Assembly: GCA_035559815.1 (NCBI GenBank)
Contig: DATMAT010000020.1
Coordinates: 1 to 64,000 of the forward strand
Direction: 5' to 3'
DNA length: 64,000 bases
DNA from: Thermodesulfobacteriota bacterium
Lineage (GTDB): Bacteria; Desulfobacterota_D; UBA1144; Nemesobacterales; CSP1-2
Shown here: piece by piece, positions 8,362 through 16,832 of the stretch
How the letters are laid out: every line of letters starts with the position of its first letter
Numbering within the stretch: the first letter of the stretch is position 1
Program-made: the position numbers and the translations under genes
The notes under the pieces: model-generated
The model's input: only the letters and a program-made list of their open reading frames with translations
What the model was told of the DNA's origin: nothing
The model's database searches: none

Positions 8362-9201
8362 ATGGAGATAAAATCGGGCGATTTCGTTTTCCTTCTGTCT
8401 TCGGACGGTAAAACCTTTCTTATCAGAGTAAATGAGGAAAAAATCTTTGGGACCCATCTCGGTAATATTGCGCTCAGGGACGCAATTGGCAAGAGATATG
8501 GCGAGGTTATTTATTCGCAGATGGGAAAGCCGTTCATTCTCCTGGAACCGACGCTCGAGGATAAGATGATGAAGGTAAGGAGACACACTCAGATAATTTA
8601 TCCCAAGGATGCGGCTATGATTTTGCTTAAGACCGGGGTCCGGTCGGGGACACGGGTAATCGAATGTGGCTCGGGCTCGGGTGCTCTCACCATTGCCCTG
8701 GCCAGCGCAGTAGCTCCGGCGGGGAAAGTGTATGCGTATGACAGAAGAGAGGATTTTCTGGAAAATGCCAGGAGAAACGTATATGAGGCGGGCTATTCCG
8801 ATTACGTGGAATTCAAGTCGAGAGAGGTAGGACAGGGGTTTGATGAATCGGATGTGGACGTGGTGGTGCTTGACCTTCCTTCTCCCTGGGAAGGGATTCC
8901 TGCTGCCGCGCGCTCGATCCGGGGCGGTGGAAGAATAACTAGTTTGTCCCCTACATACAATCAGGTAGAAAAAACGGTGGAGAGTTTGAGCGAACATGGT
9001 TTTGTTTACATCGAAACTTTGGAGGTTCTGGTTCGCCGGATGCTCGTTCGTCTCGGCAAAACCAGGCCGTATGAGAGGATGGTCAGTCATACCGGGTTTC
9101 TCACCTTTGGGAGGAAAGCGATCAAGACCTCCACAATATCGGAAGAGGATGAAGGGCTTCAGGTTGCTGAATTGCTTAACGACGTAGAGGGGGGGATTTA
9201 A
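8362..9201 (+). CDS. trmI: tRNA (adenine-N1)-methyltransferase, TrmI type
   Basis: The enzyme methylates N1 of A58 (or A57/58) in the tRNA T-loop using S-adenosylmethionine. The family pattern is clear: a small N-terminal barrel, the linker RRHTQIIYPKDAAMILLKTG, SAM motif I ECGSGSGALT, a YAYDRRE acidic loop, and the catalytic-site motif VVLDLPSPW. I chose the ATG at 8362 (279 aa) because the longer TTG-initiated version adds 13 residues read from the end of the upstream repeat. TrmI occurs in archaea, actinobacteria, Thermus and some deep-branching Gram-negatives and is absent from E. coli, so it carries a lineage hint. Confidence 0.88.
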   Translation: MEIKSGDFVFLLSSDGKTFLIRVNEEKIFGTHLGNIALRDAIGKRYGEVIYSQMGKPFILLEPTLEDKMMKVRRHTQIIYPKDAAMILLKTGVRSGTRVIECGSGSGALTIALASAVAPAGKVYAYDRREDFLENARRNVYEAGYSDYVEFKSREVGQGFDESDVDVVVLDLPSPWEGIPAAARSIRGGGRITSLSPTYNQVEKTVESLSEHGFVYIETLEVLVRRMLVRLGKTRPYERMVSHTGFLTFGRKAIKTSTISEEDEGLQVAELLNDVEGGI

Positions 9202-9272
9202 AATCAGTCTCGGATTTCGAGTTTTGATCGGCAATTAAATGACTTCAATGACGGACAAATAATAAAACACAT

Positions 9273-9403
9273 GTTAGGACGGGGACTTGCATATCAAACA
9301 TAAAAGAACGGAACCTGATTTTAAAAAGATGTTTTTATCTATCTAAAGGCCTTGTTTCACGAGTGTGAATGTTGGTTTCTAATTATTTTTGGGCGGCAGT
9401 GAT
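9273..9403 (+). repeat. Dispersed ~130-bp element, copy 1, upstream of truD
   Basis: The block begins GTTAGGACGGGGACTTGC and contains TTTAAAAAGA, TTTTATCTATCTAAAGG and CCTTGTTT. It aligns along its whole length with 36165-36283. Both copies end within about 5-35 bp of a start codon (truD here, a GNAT gene there). The blocks AAACATAAAAGA, TTTAAAAAGA, TTTTATCTAT and TAAAGGCCTTGTTT are conserved or nearly so, and spacing is almost constant. No ORF is present. It could be a mobile mini-element, a promoter-bearing cassette or a structured leader. Confidence 0.7.
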
Positions 9404-9408
9404 CCTAG

Positions 9409-10605
9409 ATGAAAATAAAGTCGCGTCCAGAGGATTTTGTGGTCGAAGAGTTTTTGGAGCTTCCCGAATTTACGCCGGAGGGTTCTTACGTTATCTATAA
9501 ATTAGAAAAGAGAGGACTTTCTACGCTTGAGGTAGTGGAGTTGCTCGCCAGGAGATACAAAATACCGGATCGGGACATAAGTTTTGCCGGGTTGAAAGAC
9601 AAATATGCTCATACAACTCAATACTTGAGCATGAGAGTCAGAGAGGCAAGGGCAATTAAGGAGAGAAATTTCGGATTGAGCCCGCTCGGTCGTTCCACAC
9701 GTCCGGTAGGGCCGGATTTGCTCAGCAAGAATAAGTTTAGACTTACGCTAAGGGATTTAGAAAAAGATTCGGTCGAGAATATAATTATCAGCCTAGACCA
9801 AGTCTCCAAATACGGGTTTCCAAACTATTTTGGAGAGCAAAGATTCGGTTCGGTAAGACATGGAGGGGAATTTTTAGCAAAGCTCCTGATTCATGAAGAT
9901 TACGAGGGAGCCTTGAAGCTTTATCTTTCCCGCTGGTCAACCGAGGATAGAGCTGTAGACAAGAAATTCAAGAGGTTTGTTCTCAGCCATTGGGGAGACT
10001 GGGATGAGTGCCTGAGAGTTGCTGGACGTAATAGAGTAAGGGCCATAATTTCTTATTTGAGAGACCATCCCGGGGCCTTTCTAAACGCTATAAACATGAT
10101 AAATCCCAGGCTGCTTTTTCTTTACGTGGCTGCCTATCAAAGTTATTTATGGAACGAGATGGCATCGGAATTCATCAAGACGGATTTGAATGGGGTTGAG
10201 TTAATAAGATTTCGCTACAAACCCGGGGAGATGGTCTTTTACAAGAAGCTTCCGGATAAGCTGTTTGACCGGTTTATAAAGATGGAGATTCCTCTGATAG
10301 ACCACAAGGTAGAATTCTCGGAAAATTCAACGAAAGAAATTGCAGAGAAGGTGCTTTCAAGAGAGGGAATAGCTATTCAAGAATTTAGGTTAAAAAAGCT
10401 AAAAAGGGCTTTCTTCAAATCGGCACCTAGAAAACTCATCGTTTTCCCGGAGGAATTGGAAATTTCTGACATTTTTCCCGACGAAATCTATAAGGGTAAA
10501 TTCAAGCTCACTTTATCTTTTTTTCTGCCCTCGGGGAGTTATGCCAGTGTGCTCCTGAGGAGGATAGAAGATAGGGAAATACAAAAAGTGAATGGAATAA
10601 CATAG
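9409..10605 (+). CDS. truD: tRNA pseudouridine(13) synthase TruD
   Basis: TruD isomerises U13 in the D-arm of tRNA-Glu to pseudouridine. The catalytic motif FAGLKDKYAHTTQ (Asp64) and the downstream NYFGEQRFG motif are intact. The fold is split by the TruD-specific insertion, and the 398-residue length is normal. The ATG at 9409 has no strong Shine-Dalgarno, although the conserved repeat element ends only 6 bp upstream and may supply the expression signals. It lies 207 bp downstream of trmI, so two tRNA-modifying enzymes are neighbours. Confidence 0.92.
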   Translation: MKIKSRPEDFVVEEFLELPEFTPEGSYVIYKLEKRGLSTLEVVELLARRYKIPDRDISFAGLKDKYAHTTQYLSMRVREARAIKERNFGLSPLGRSTRPVGPDLLSKNKFRLTLRDLEKDSVENIIISLDQVSKYGFPNYFGEQRFGSVRHGGEFLAKLLIHEDYEGALKLYLSRWSTEDRAVDKKFKRFVLSHWGDWDECLRVAGRNRVRAIISYLRDHPGAFLNAINMINPRLLFLYVAAYQSYLWNEMASEFIKTDLNGVELIRFRYKPGEMVFYKKLPDKLFDRFIKMEIPLIDHKVEFSENSTKEIAEKVLSREGIAIQEFRLKKLKRAFFKSAPRKLIVFPEELEISDIFPDEIYKGKFKLTLSFFLPSGSYASVLLRRIEDREIQKVNGIT

Positions 10606-10624
10606 AAAGTTTTACTTCTTTTCC

Positions 10625-10645
10625 GCTTACATGTAAGCTAATTTT
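10625..10645 (+). terminator. Weak hairpin plus T-run after truD
   Basis: A perfect 14-bp palindrome GCTTACATGTAAGC (10625-10638) is followed by TAATTTTT. The stem is short and AT-rich, so this is at best a weak intrinsic terminator between truD and the aeRF1-like gene. It could also be an operator. Confidence 0.35.
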
Positions 10646-10663
10646 TCCTAAGGAGGGATACTT

Positions 10664-11866
10664 ATGAATTTTGAAAGCAGGGTCAATAAACTCTTGGAGT
10701 TTAAAAGCAAAGAATATCCAATTACCTCTCTTTATTTGAAACTGGGACCAAAAGAGAGAGAGAATTTTAAATACAGAATAACCTTGAAAAATCTCATAAA
10801 GGAACAAAGGGATAGATTAGACAAAGGTGGCTTTACCAAGCAAGCCATTGAGTCAGTAGAGTCTGATTTAAAAAAAATCGCTGGCTATATCGAAAACACA
10901 GACCAGATCACCGGTTGCAGAGGTATAGCACTATTTTCCTCCACTGGCGCAGATGTTTGGGAAGTGTTCAAGCTGCCCTTGCTATACCGCAATCGGTTAG
11001 TTGTAGATTGGTCTCCACTTATTAGGCAACTGGTTACAATCAGCGATGAGTTTGGGGATATAGCGGTGGTGATAATAGACCGTAAAAAAGCCCGGCTTTT
11101 CCGAATAGGATTAAATGGAGCAAGTGAGGTGGCTGGTTATTTTTATCCGGAAGCCACTCGCAGCACTAAATTCCGCTCGCAGGAAGGGAAATTCAAACAA
11201 CGAGTGTCGCCCGCAGTCGGAGGTGGCGAAGTGCCCCATGGCCTTGGCGAATACGGCTTCCAGAGAAAGATAGAGAATGAAATTCAGCAGCATTTTAGAT
11301 ACGTATCCGATAAATTATTCGGCTATTACAAGGAGAATAAGTTTGATTGGTTGGTAATAGGCGGCGCCGAATCGGTCATCACCGATTTCTCTCATCATAT
11401 CCACACTTATCTGAAGGAAAGGTCTCTGGGTTCGTTTGTGTTAGAAGATATAGACTCAGCCAAGTTTGATGAAATCGTGGAGAAATCGCTCGAGCTCTTG
11501 GATTCTATGGAACGTAGAAACGAAGCCAGGATAATTAAAGAGTTTGAAGAGAAGCTTCATCTGGGGTTTGCAGTAAATGGGCTAGAATCTTCTTTAAAGG
11601 CCCTTATGATGGGACAGGTGAGGGTACTAATAGTAGCGGAAGGGTTTATTCAATCAGGGTTTATTTGCCCGGAATCCGGTGTTTTGGTCTGGGAGAAAAG
11701 GGATAGCCTTTGTCCGGAGGGGAAAACCCCTATACCGGTGGAGGATATCGTGGATGAGGCTATTGAGGAAGCGCTGGGGCAGGGTGCCGAGGTGGAGGTG
11801 ATTTTCGACCAGGACGCCAAGAAAAAAATAGAAGGGATCGGGGCGATTCTACGGTTCAAACTCTAA
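10664..11866 (+). CDS. Bacterial archaeo-eukaryotic release factor (aeRF1-like) family protein
   Basis: The 400-residue protein has the three-part organisation of bacterial eRF1-like proteins: an N-terminal helical/beta region to about 130, a central domain (IAVVIIDRKKARLFRI near 127-142, then FDWLVIGGAE near 227), and a C-terminal L7Ae-like domain (VRVLIVAEGFIQSGFIC near 323-339 and EVIFDQDA near 384). The loop after the RLFRI strand contains VGGGEVPHGLGE where release factors carry GGQ; it has no GGQ, so peptidyl-tRNA hydrolysis need not be its role. The family has been proposed to act in ribosome rescue or conflict systems. TAAGGAGGG precedes the ATG. The neighbours are tRNA modification genes and rsmG. 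Confidence 0.8.
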   Translation: MNFESRVNKLLEFKSKEYPITSLYLKLGPKERENFKYRITLKNLIKEQRDRLDKGGFTKQAIESVESDLKKIAGYIENTDQITGCRGIALFSSTGADVWEVFKLPLLYRNRLVVDWSPLIRQLVTISDEFGDIAVVIIDRKKARLFRIGLNGASEVAGYFYPEATRSTKFRSQEGKFKQRVSPAVGGGEVPHGLGEYGFQRKIENEIQQHFRYVSDKLFGYYKENKFDWLVIGGAESVITDFSHHIHTYLKERSLGSFVLEDIDSAKFDEIVEKSLELLDSMERRNEARIIKEFEEKLHLGFAVNGLESSLKALMMGQVRVLIVAEGFIQSGFICPESGVLVWEKRDSLCPEGKTPIPVEDIVDEAIEEALGQGAEVEVIFDQDAKKKIEGIGAILRFKL

Positions 11867-11876
11867 TATATAAGGT

Positions 11877-12731
11877 TTGAGCAATGTCGACTCCTTTGGT
11901 TTTACTCAAAAAAAAACAGCTCTTCTTAAAAGTCGAAAAGGGCTATATTTATTTCTCGCCTTAATCCTAGCATTATTTCTATTTTTTGTTAAAACCGGAT
12001 CAAGGTTCGGGTTAACTACTACCGGTAAACATAGGGTATTGAGCGTGATTGATGGCGATACGATTGTGCTCGAAGGTGTTAATACCCAGGTCAGGTATCT
12101 AGCAATAGACGCTCCGGAGATTCCCACTGAGGAATCGCCAGGAGACCCCCTTTCTCTTGAGGCTAAGAGATTTAACGAAAGCCTTGTTGGCGGTAAGACA
12201 GTTCGATTAGAATTTGATGAAGAGAAGTATGACTATTACGGGAGAATGTTGGCTTATGTTTATGTAGACGAACTTTTTGTCAACCAAGAAATGGTCAGAA
12301 GCGGCCTGGCCAGGGCTTTCATAATAAAGCCCAATGATAAACACGAGAGAATCATCTATGAGGCAGAGGAGCAGGCAAGGCGGGGAAGAAAGGGAATCTG
12401 GGGAGATCATAGAGGGTTTAAGCCGCCTGATGAAAATGTCCGATTCTTGATCAAGCCATCCCAGGCATCCCGTTATATCGGGCAACGGGTGGTGGTAAGG
12501 GGTAAAATAACCGATTTTCGAAAATCGGATAAAGTGATAGTTCTAGAGATGGAAAATGAAATGGACGTGGTCATATTCTCGGGTGATTGGGGAAATTTTG
12601 ATTTCTTCGGAATAGTGCCGGAGAAATATTATCCGGGAAAGCCGGTTGAAGTTGTAGGCAGGGTGAAGATGTATAGGGGCAAGCCGCAAATAGTGGCAGG
12701 CCATCCTATTTTAATCAGGGAACTCCGGTGA
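11877..12731 (+). CDS. Membrane-anchored staphylococcal-type nuclease
   Basis: The protein has a basic N-terminus, one anchor at about residues 20-38 (LYLFLALILALFLFFV), then an SNase domain. The catalytic set is visible: VIDGDTIVL, the Arg in VRYLAIDAPE, the Glu in SLEAKRF, and the Arg in YDYYGRMLAYVY. About 85 residues follow that resemble an OB-fold nucleic-acid-binding extension (GQRVVVRGKITDF). It should cut single-stranded DNA and RNA in a Ca-dependent way on the periplasmic face. The TTG at 11877 is the only start that keeps the whole anchor; its ribosome site is poor, so the start is uncertain. The end overlaps rsmG by 4 bp. Confidence 0.82.
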   Translation: MSNVDSFGFTQKKTALLKSRKGLYLFLALILALFLFFVKTGSRFGLTTTGKHRVLSVIDGDTIVLEGVNTQVRYLAIDAPEIPTEESPGDPLSLEAKRFNESLVGGKTVRLEFDEEKYDYYGRMLAYVYVDELFVNQEMVRSGLARAFIIKPNDKHERIIYEAEEQARRGRKGIWGDHRGFKPPDENVRFLIKPSQASRYIGQRVVVRGKITDFRKSDKVIVLEMENEMDVVIFSGDWGNFDFFGIVPEKYYPGKPVEVVGRVKMYRGKPQIVAGHPILIRELR

Positions 12732-13378
12732 GGACGGAAGAGGTTTTAACAGCCGGGGCCAGGGAATTGGGAGTATTGCTAACGCCGGCCCAGGTCAGTC
12801 TTTTTCTCGAATATTTGAATAACCTTAAATTCTGGAACAAGAAAATTAATCTTACCGGAACTAGGGATGATGAGGATATCATAATAAATCATTTTCTCGA
12901 TTCCATGACCATCCTGCCGTTCATTTCCGAGGGTTCAAGATTGCTCGACATTGGCTCCGGGGCTGGTTTTCCCGGTATCCCACTCAAGATCGTGATGCCT
13001 ACTTTAATCATAACACTTCTCGATTCGGCGAGTAAAAAGGTTTTTTTCATGCGAGAGGCAATTAGAAAACTGAGTTTAACCGGGATCGAGGCCGTGTGCG
13101 GCCGGGCGGAGGATGTTAATAACAGCGTTCCGAGAAGCCATTTTCAATTCGTGGTTTCAAGAGCGGTGGGTAAACTTGAAGACCTGGCTAAACTGAGTAT
13201 CCCATATCTTGGTGAGAACGGAAAGATTATCCTTATGAGAGGACCGAACGGACTCAAGGAATGGGAGCAGTTAACTCATAAAAGTGCCCTGAGGCTTAGG
13301 TTGTCAGAGTCTAAAAGCCTGTCTTTGCCTTTCACCGGACATCGTCGAGTGGTCCTGGTCATCACTTCAACATCATAG
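12728..13378 (+). CDS. rsmG: 16S rRNA m7G527 methyltransferase RsmG
   Basis: RsmG (GidB) methylates N7 of G527 in 16S rRNA. The 216-residue length is standard. The N-terminal helix YLNNLKFWNKKINLTG, SAM motif LLDIGSGAGFPGIPLKI and the VVSRAVGKLEDL segment are diagnostic. The GTG start lies inside GTGA, shared with the nuclease stop, so the two genes are translationally coupled. The gene is not beside mnmG or parAB as in many bacteria. Confidence 0.93.
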   Translation: MRTEEVLTAGARELGVLLTPAQVSLFLEYLNNLKFWNKKINLTGTRDDEDIIINHFLDSMTILPFISEGSRLLDIGSGAGFPGIPLKIVMPTLIITLLDSASKKVFFMREAIRKLSLTGIEAVCGRAEDVNNSVPRSHFQFVVSRAVGKLEDLAKLSIPYLGENGKIILMRGPNGLKEWEQLTHKSALRLRLSESKSLSLPFTGHRRVVLVITSTS

Positions 13379-13570
13379 TTTATTTTTGGGGAAAGTATGC
13401 AACATTCCGGAGTGCGGCAGAAGAGTCAACTATATCAAAAAAGGATGATGCCTAAGCTTTGGTCTTACTTCGGTACTAGTACTTTCCTTAGACCTTCTTA
13501 CTAGCTATTTCAGCATAAGATGCTTCCCGGGTATTCCCGAATTTCTTCCCAAAATACTACCTAAGCCCAA

Positions 13571-13599
13571 TTGTTTTGACCTGCCTAATTTTTTATAAA
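13571..13599 (+). promoter_or_regulatory. Putative promoter of secreted protein gene
   Basis: TTGTTT (13571-13576), a 17-bp spacer and TATAAA (13594-13599) lie 35 bp before the AAAGGAGG ribosome-binding site of the gene at 13634. The rest of the 255-bp gap after rsmG shows no gene. Confidence 0.4.
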
Positions 13600-13633
13600 T
13601 GTACCCATACCATTTTAAAGGAGGTACGAGACC

Positions 13634-15694
13634 ATGAGGAAAACATGGGTTCTAACTTTATTGTTGTTAATGTGTGTTTTCATGCCGGCGGCTCAAACAA
13701 ACAGGGTTTGGGCAAACGGGACGGAAACATTAGGGAAGCCAAGTATAACTATTCAGTCCGGCACTGGAATGACCGCTGCCGGTACCGGGTTAATTACTCA
13801 GCCCGGAACTATTAACGTCAATGTTCCCGAGGATTCAGTCGTTAAACAAGCGCTCCTTTACTGGGAATGCCGGGGGAACGAAGACAAAAATGTTATTGTT
13901 AATGGAAACATTAATGTCGTGGGTCAAAAGATAGGGGGCCCGAACCCCGACAACCAGTTTCCCAGCAGGAGCTTCAGGTCGGATATTACCGGTCTCATTA
14001 CACCGGGGGCTAACACGCTGACAGTCGAGGGCTTGAATTGTGATGTTACTGCCAACAACGGCGCAGGCGTGTTGGTAATTTTTGACCAGGGGATTGCCAC
14101 AGAATTCAGCGGCGAAGCGACGGTTTTGGATGCATCTGTTAATCTTACCGTCCTTCAAATCGACACAACCGAGGTTACGGCTGGTCCACTTCCACCGGAA
14201 GGCGGCTCCGATTCAGATAGCGTAGCAAACCTGAACGTGGGCAATGGTGCGATTACGTCCGGAACTGCTAGTGCATTGACGATCGGCGCGGGGAGCCAGA
14301 GTTTTTCCGAAGCCGAGGTGCAGAACCTGAATCTCAACTTATTAAGTCTCCTTCTAGTGGGAGCCTCAGTTATAAGGGCGGAGGCTGAAGCTATATGTGA
14401 TCCAGATGGTAATGCTTCTGTGAGCGGCAATTCGGAAATAGCCGACCTAGCTATTAACACTCTTCTAGGCCCTGTAAACATACCGGTAAGCTTTCCACCA
14501 AATACGGTATTAGCCGACCTGAATATAGCGGGCTTAGGACAGGTAAAGATTGTTGCCAACGAGCAGACCGGCTCTGCGATGGGAGGCGAAGGAGAAATAA
14601 CGGTAAATGCACTACACATAACCCTCAGTACAAATATCCCACTTGTTGGTACTGTTACCGTTGCAGATATCGTAATTTCCTCGGCATATGCCGATATAGT
14701 ATGTGATACTGATGAGTCAGACATCATTATAATACGCGATGGAGATGATTTTGCGCGTGCTGAGAGAGAAACAATCGAACTAAGTACCACGAAAACGCAG
14801 GCATTCAAATTTAATGCCACCGATTTTGACCGTATAGCCAAGATGATTTTGTTTGTAGGGGACGCTCAACAGACCCGTCCTGATGTTATCTTAATCAAGA
14901 CTTTCAACACCAGCGGCAACCTAGTTAAGACTATAAAATTAATTGATAGGCTTGATGCCTCTGACGGCTCGCAATGGGACACCGAAACTATATCTGTCCC
15001 GGTTCCGGCTGGAGTATCCAAGGTAACAGTTCAGGTACAATCGAAGAAGGACAGTAAAAGTAACTTAACCGGGCGTGATTCTTTGGTCTGGGTTCTTGCC
15101 GCATTTACCCTACCTACGGCGGAAGAGGCCAATACATTTAGTGGTAGAGCAACAGTGGCCAGGGTCTCAATTCTAGATGCACTTAACGTGGTTTTGGGTG
15201 ATACCGGGCCTCTTCCATCCTCAGGTGGAAAGTTAGAGGAGACTGGTGTTATTCTGGACATACCCGGTGTGTTCAGTTCTGGAACAGGTGCTGCTTCCAC
15301 CATGGGTGCAGGGAATCAAAGCAGTTCCGAGGCTACGGTGGAAGAGTTAGAGCTTAATCTGTCCTTGGCCGGCCTGATTACATCTGCTACGGTTATAACT
15401 GCTGAGACAACTGCTGAATGCGATGTCAACGGAAAAGCGTCAGTGAATGGGGAATCCATCATAACCGACTTGGTAATTAATGGAAACACTATTAACATTA
15501 CCGGTGCAGCAAATCAGACAATACAAATCGGACCGGCAAAAATCATAATCAATGAGCAGATTCGTACGGTTAACAACGGTGTAGGCGATATCACAGTCAA
15601 CGCCCTACACATAATTGTGCCAGGAGTAGGCGAACTTCCCGACCCGGTTAACGTGATTATCGCCTCGGCCCACTCCGATATAAGCTGTAACTAA
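13634..15694 (+). CDS. Secreted protein with two choice-of-anchor P-type domains
   Basis: The 686-residue exported protein has a signal peptide to about residue 30 (LLLLMCVFMPAAQ, cleavage near VWA-NG). An N-terminal region resembles DUF3344-type adhesive modules (VVKQALLYWECRG). Two long homologous copies follow, at about 165-365 and 500-686. Each opens with FSG-A/R-ATV and contains a run of TSGTA/SSGTG, TIGAGSQ or TMGAGNQ, then AE-A/TTAEC-D, then ITVNALHI, and ends in an SAYADI-C or SAHSDI-C cysteine. The pattern matches the choice-of-anchor P family of surface proteins. Cysteines recur at equivalent points, suggesting one disulphide per copy. It has a strong AAAGGAGGT site and is monocistronic. 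The partner or ligand is unknown. Confidence 0.75.
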   Translation: MRKTWVLTLLLLMCVFMPAAQTNRVWANGTETLGKPSITIQSGTGMTAAGTGLITQPGTINVNVPEDSVVKQALLYWECRGNEDKNVIVNGNINVVGQKIGGPNPDNQFPSRSFRSDITGLITPGANTLTVEGLNCDVTANNGAGVLVIFDQGIATEFSGEATVLDASVNLTVLQIDTTEVTAGPLPPEGGSDSDSVANLNVGNGAITSGTASALTIGAGSQSFSEAEVQNLNLNLLSLLLVGASVIRAEAEAICDPDGNASVSGNSEIADLAINTLLGPVNIPVSFPPNTVLADLNIAGLGQVKIVANEQTGSAMGGEGEITVNALHITLSTNIPLVGTVTVADIVISSAYADIVCDTDESDIIIIRDGDDFARAERETIELSTTKTQAFKFNATDFDRIAKMILFVGDAQQTRPDVILIKTFNTSGNLVKTIKLIDRLDASDGSQWDTETISVPVPAGVSKVTVQVQSKKDSKSNLTGRDSLVWVLAAFTLPTAEEANTFSGRATVARVSILDALNVVLGDTGPLPSSGGKLEETGVILDIPGVFSSGTGAASTMGAGNQSSSEATVEELELNLSLAGLITSATVITAETTAECDVNGKASVNGESIITDLVINGNTINITGAANQTIQIGPAKIIINEQIRTVNNGVGDITVNALHIIVPGVGELPDPVNVIIASAHSDISCN

Positions 15695-15793
15695 TTCTGT
15701 TCTTCTGGAGTAATGGACCCGAAAATCAGGACCTACCGGCGGTGGGATGAGTGGATAGCTCACCCGCCGCCGATTTGAATCTTCCCTTCATAA

Positions 15794-15812
15794 AGGAGGT
15801 AAGTACATGTAG
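15794..15812 (+). other. Strong ribosome site leading to a start-stop ATG-TAG
   Basis: AAAGGAGGTAAG sits 7 bp before ATGTAG at 15807-15812, giving an initiation codon immediately followed by amber. The surrounding 256-bp gap (15695-15950) contains no other convincing gene. This may be the remnant of a lost small gene or a minimal start-stop regulatory ORF upstream of the gene at 15951. Confidence 0.35.
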
Positions 15813-15950
15813 TTCTATGCGTCCTAGACCTTCCTTCGCGCCCCCTGGTCTTGCTGGTAAGAGTAAGCCCGTCTATAATTCTTTCGCTCGGTTATGGTAT
15901 AGGGGATATCTAAGTGGTTTCCCTGCAATACGGACTAGAAGAAAACTGTC

Positions 15951-16649
15951 GTGCCCAGAAAAATAAAGATAGCCTGGGATATATCCCACCTCGAATTTAC
16001 AATCGAAGACCACTATTATTTCTCCATTCTGAAATCGGAGATTAAAAGATCGGGGGCAGTTGTTAAGGAGGTCAATTCTCTCAAGGACATAATTAAGTAT
16101 GACGTGGCGGTCTTGAATTATCCCGAAAAGCCCTTCACCAGAATGGAAGCAAAACTCATAAACCGATACATCGAGGGCGGCAATAAGGTCATTATCGCCG
16201 GCTATTATAACAATGAGGATAGAATTGCCGACCGTATCAACACCCTCTCCCGGGACTTTGGACTTTCTTTAAACAAGGACCAGATAAAGGATAAACTGAA
16301 TAACGAGGACGGCGACCAACTTTTAGTGGTGACCTCCCGGGTGTCATCTTATAACCATTCTGTGAGTAGGGTTTTTTTTCCCTGTGCCGCTTCGGTAAGC
16401 ATTAAAGGAACCGGAGGAACCCCAATTATTCTAAGAGAAAGATCACGATATTCTAGGAGGGAGACGGTTATCGCTGCTGAAGTAAAGGTAGGGGAGGGTG
16501 TGTTTATACTCCTTGGGACCTGTGTGTTCTGGGATAATTTTGCCATTAGAAAATACGATAATCTCCGGTTTTCGCTGAACTTGCTCTTGGGGGTAGGAGG
16601 AGAACACAACGATTATCGGCTGGGATTTAACCAGCGGCACTGGGTGTAA
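15951..16649 (+). CDS. Conserved hypothetical, ThuA/DUF4350-like amidotransferase fold
   Basis: This 232-residue soluble protein starts with IKIAWDISHLEFTIEDHYYFS, where a substrate-binding loop is expected. It has alternating strands consistent with a flavodoxin-like or class I amidotransferase-like fold (DVAVLNYPEKPFT, NKVIIAGYYNNED, GEGVFILLGTCVFWDN). The pattern of a peptide that asks whether a moiety is present and ends in VGEG-V-LLG resembles ThuA/DUF4350/GldG-type domains, which usually lack the catalytic triad and bind sugars or act in gliding and transport complexes. No signal peptide is seen. The start is GTG at 15951; no good ribosome site is visible. Function is unassigned. Confidence 0.55.
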   Translation: MPRKIKIAWDISHLEFTIEDHYYFSILKSEIKRSGAVVKEVNSLKDIIKYDVAVLNYPEKPFTRMEAKLINRYIEGGNKVIIAGYYNNEDRIADRINTLSRDFGLSLNKDQIKDKLNNEDGDQLLVVTSRVSSYNHSVSRVFFPCAASVSIKGTGGTPIILRERSRYSRRETVIAAEVKVGEGVFILLGTCVFWDNFAIRKYDNLRFSLNLLLGVGGEHNDYRLGFNQRHWV

Positions 16650-16808
16650 GATTCGATTCGAGCTGTTCTTATTAAGCCTTGACCGGAATTTGTTTGAATG
16701 TTAGCTTACGAAGCTTTTGATTTAAATTTGAATGATGAAGGTGATAGCATAAGTTAGAAGTAAAACTCTTACCAAAATAGTCGAGGGTATATCTAAGCGG
16801 TAAAATAG

Positions 16809-16814
16809 TATAAT
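16809..16814 (+). promoter_or_regulatory. TATAAT -10 box before mtnP
   Basis: TATAAT at 16809-16814 lies 18 bp before the ATG, with GAGG at 16824-16827 as ribosome site. The -35 region is weak. The transcript would have a very short leader. Confidence 0.35.
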
Positions 16815-16832
16815 TTTTTAAAAGAGGTGGCT

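Noticed and set aside
8341-9234. 297-codon open frame on the minus strand over trmI
   Set aside because: The plus strand encodes a clear TrmI with SAM motifs, and the minus translation shows no domain. It is a shadow frame.
14155-14841. 228-codon open frame on the minus strand inside the secreted-protein gene
   Set aside because: Repeated GC-skewed coding DNA gives antisense openings; there is no start context and no family match.
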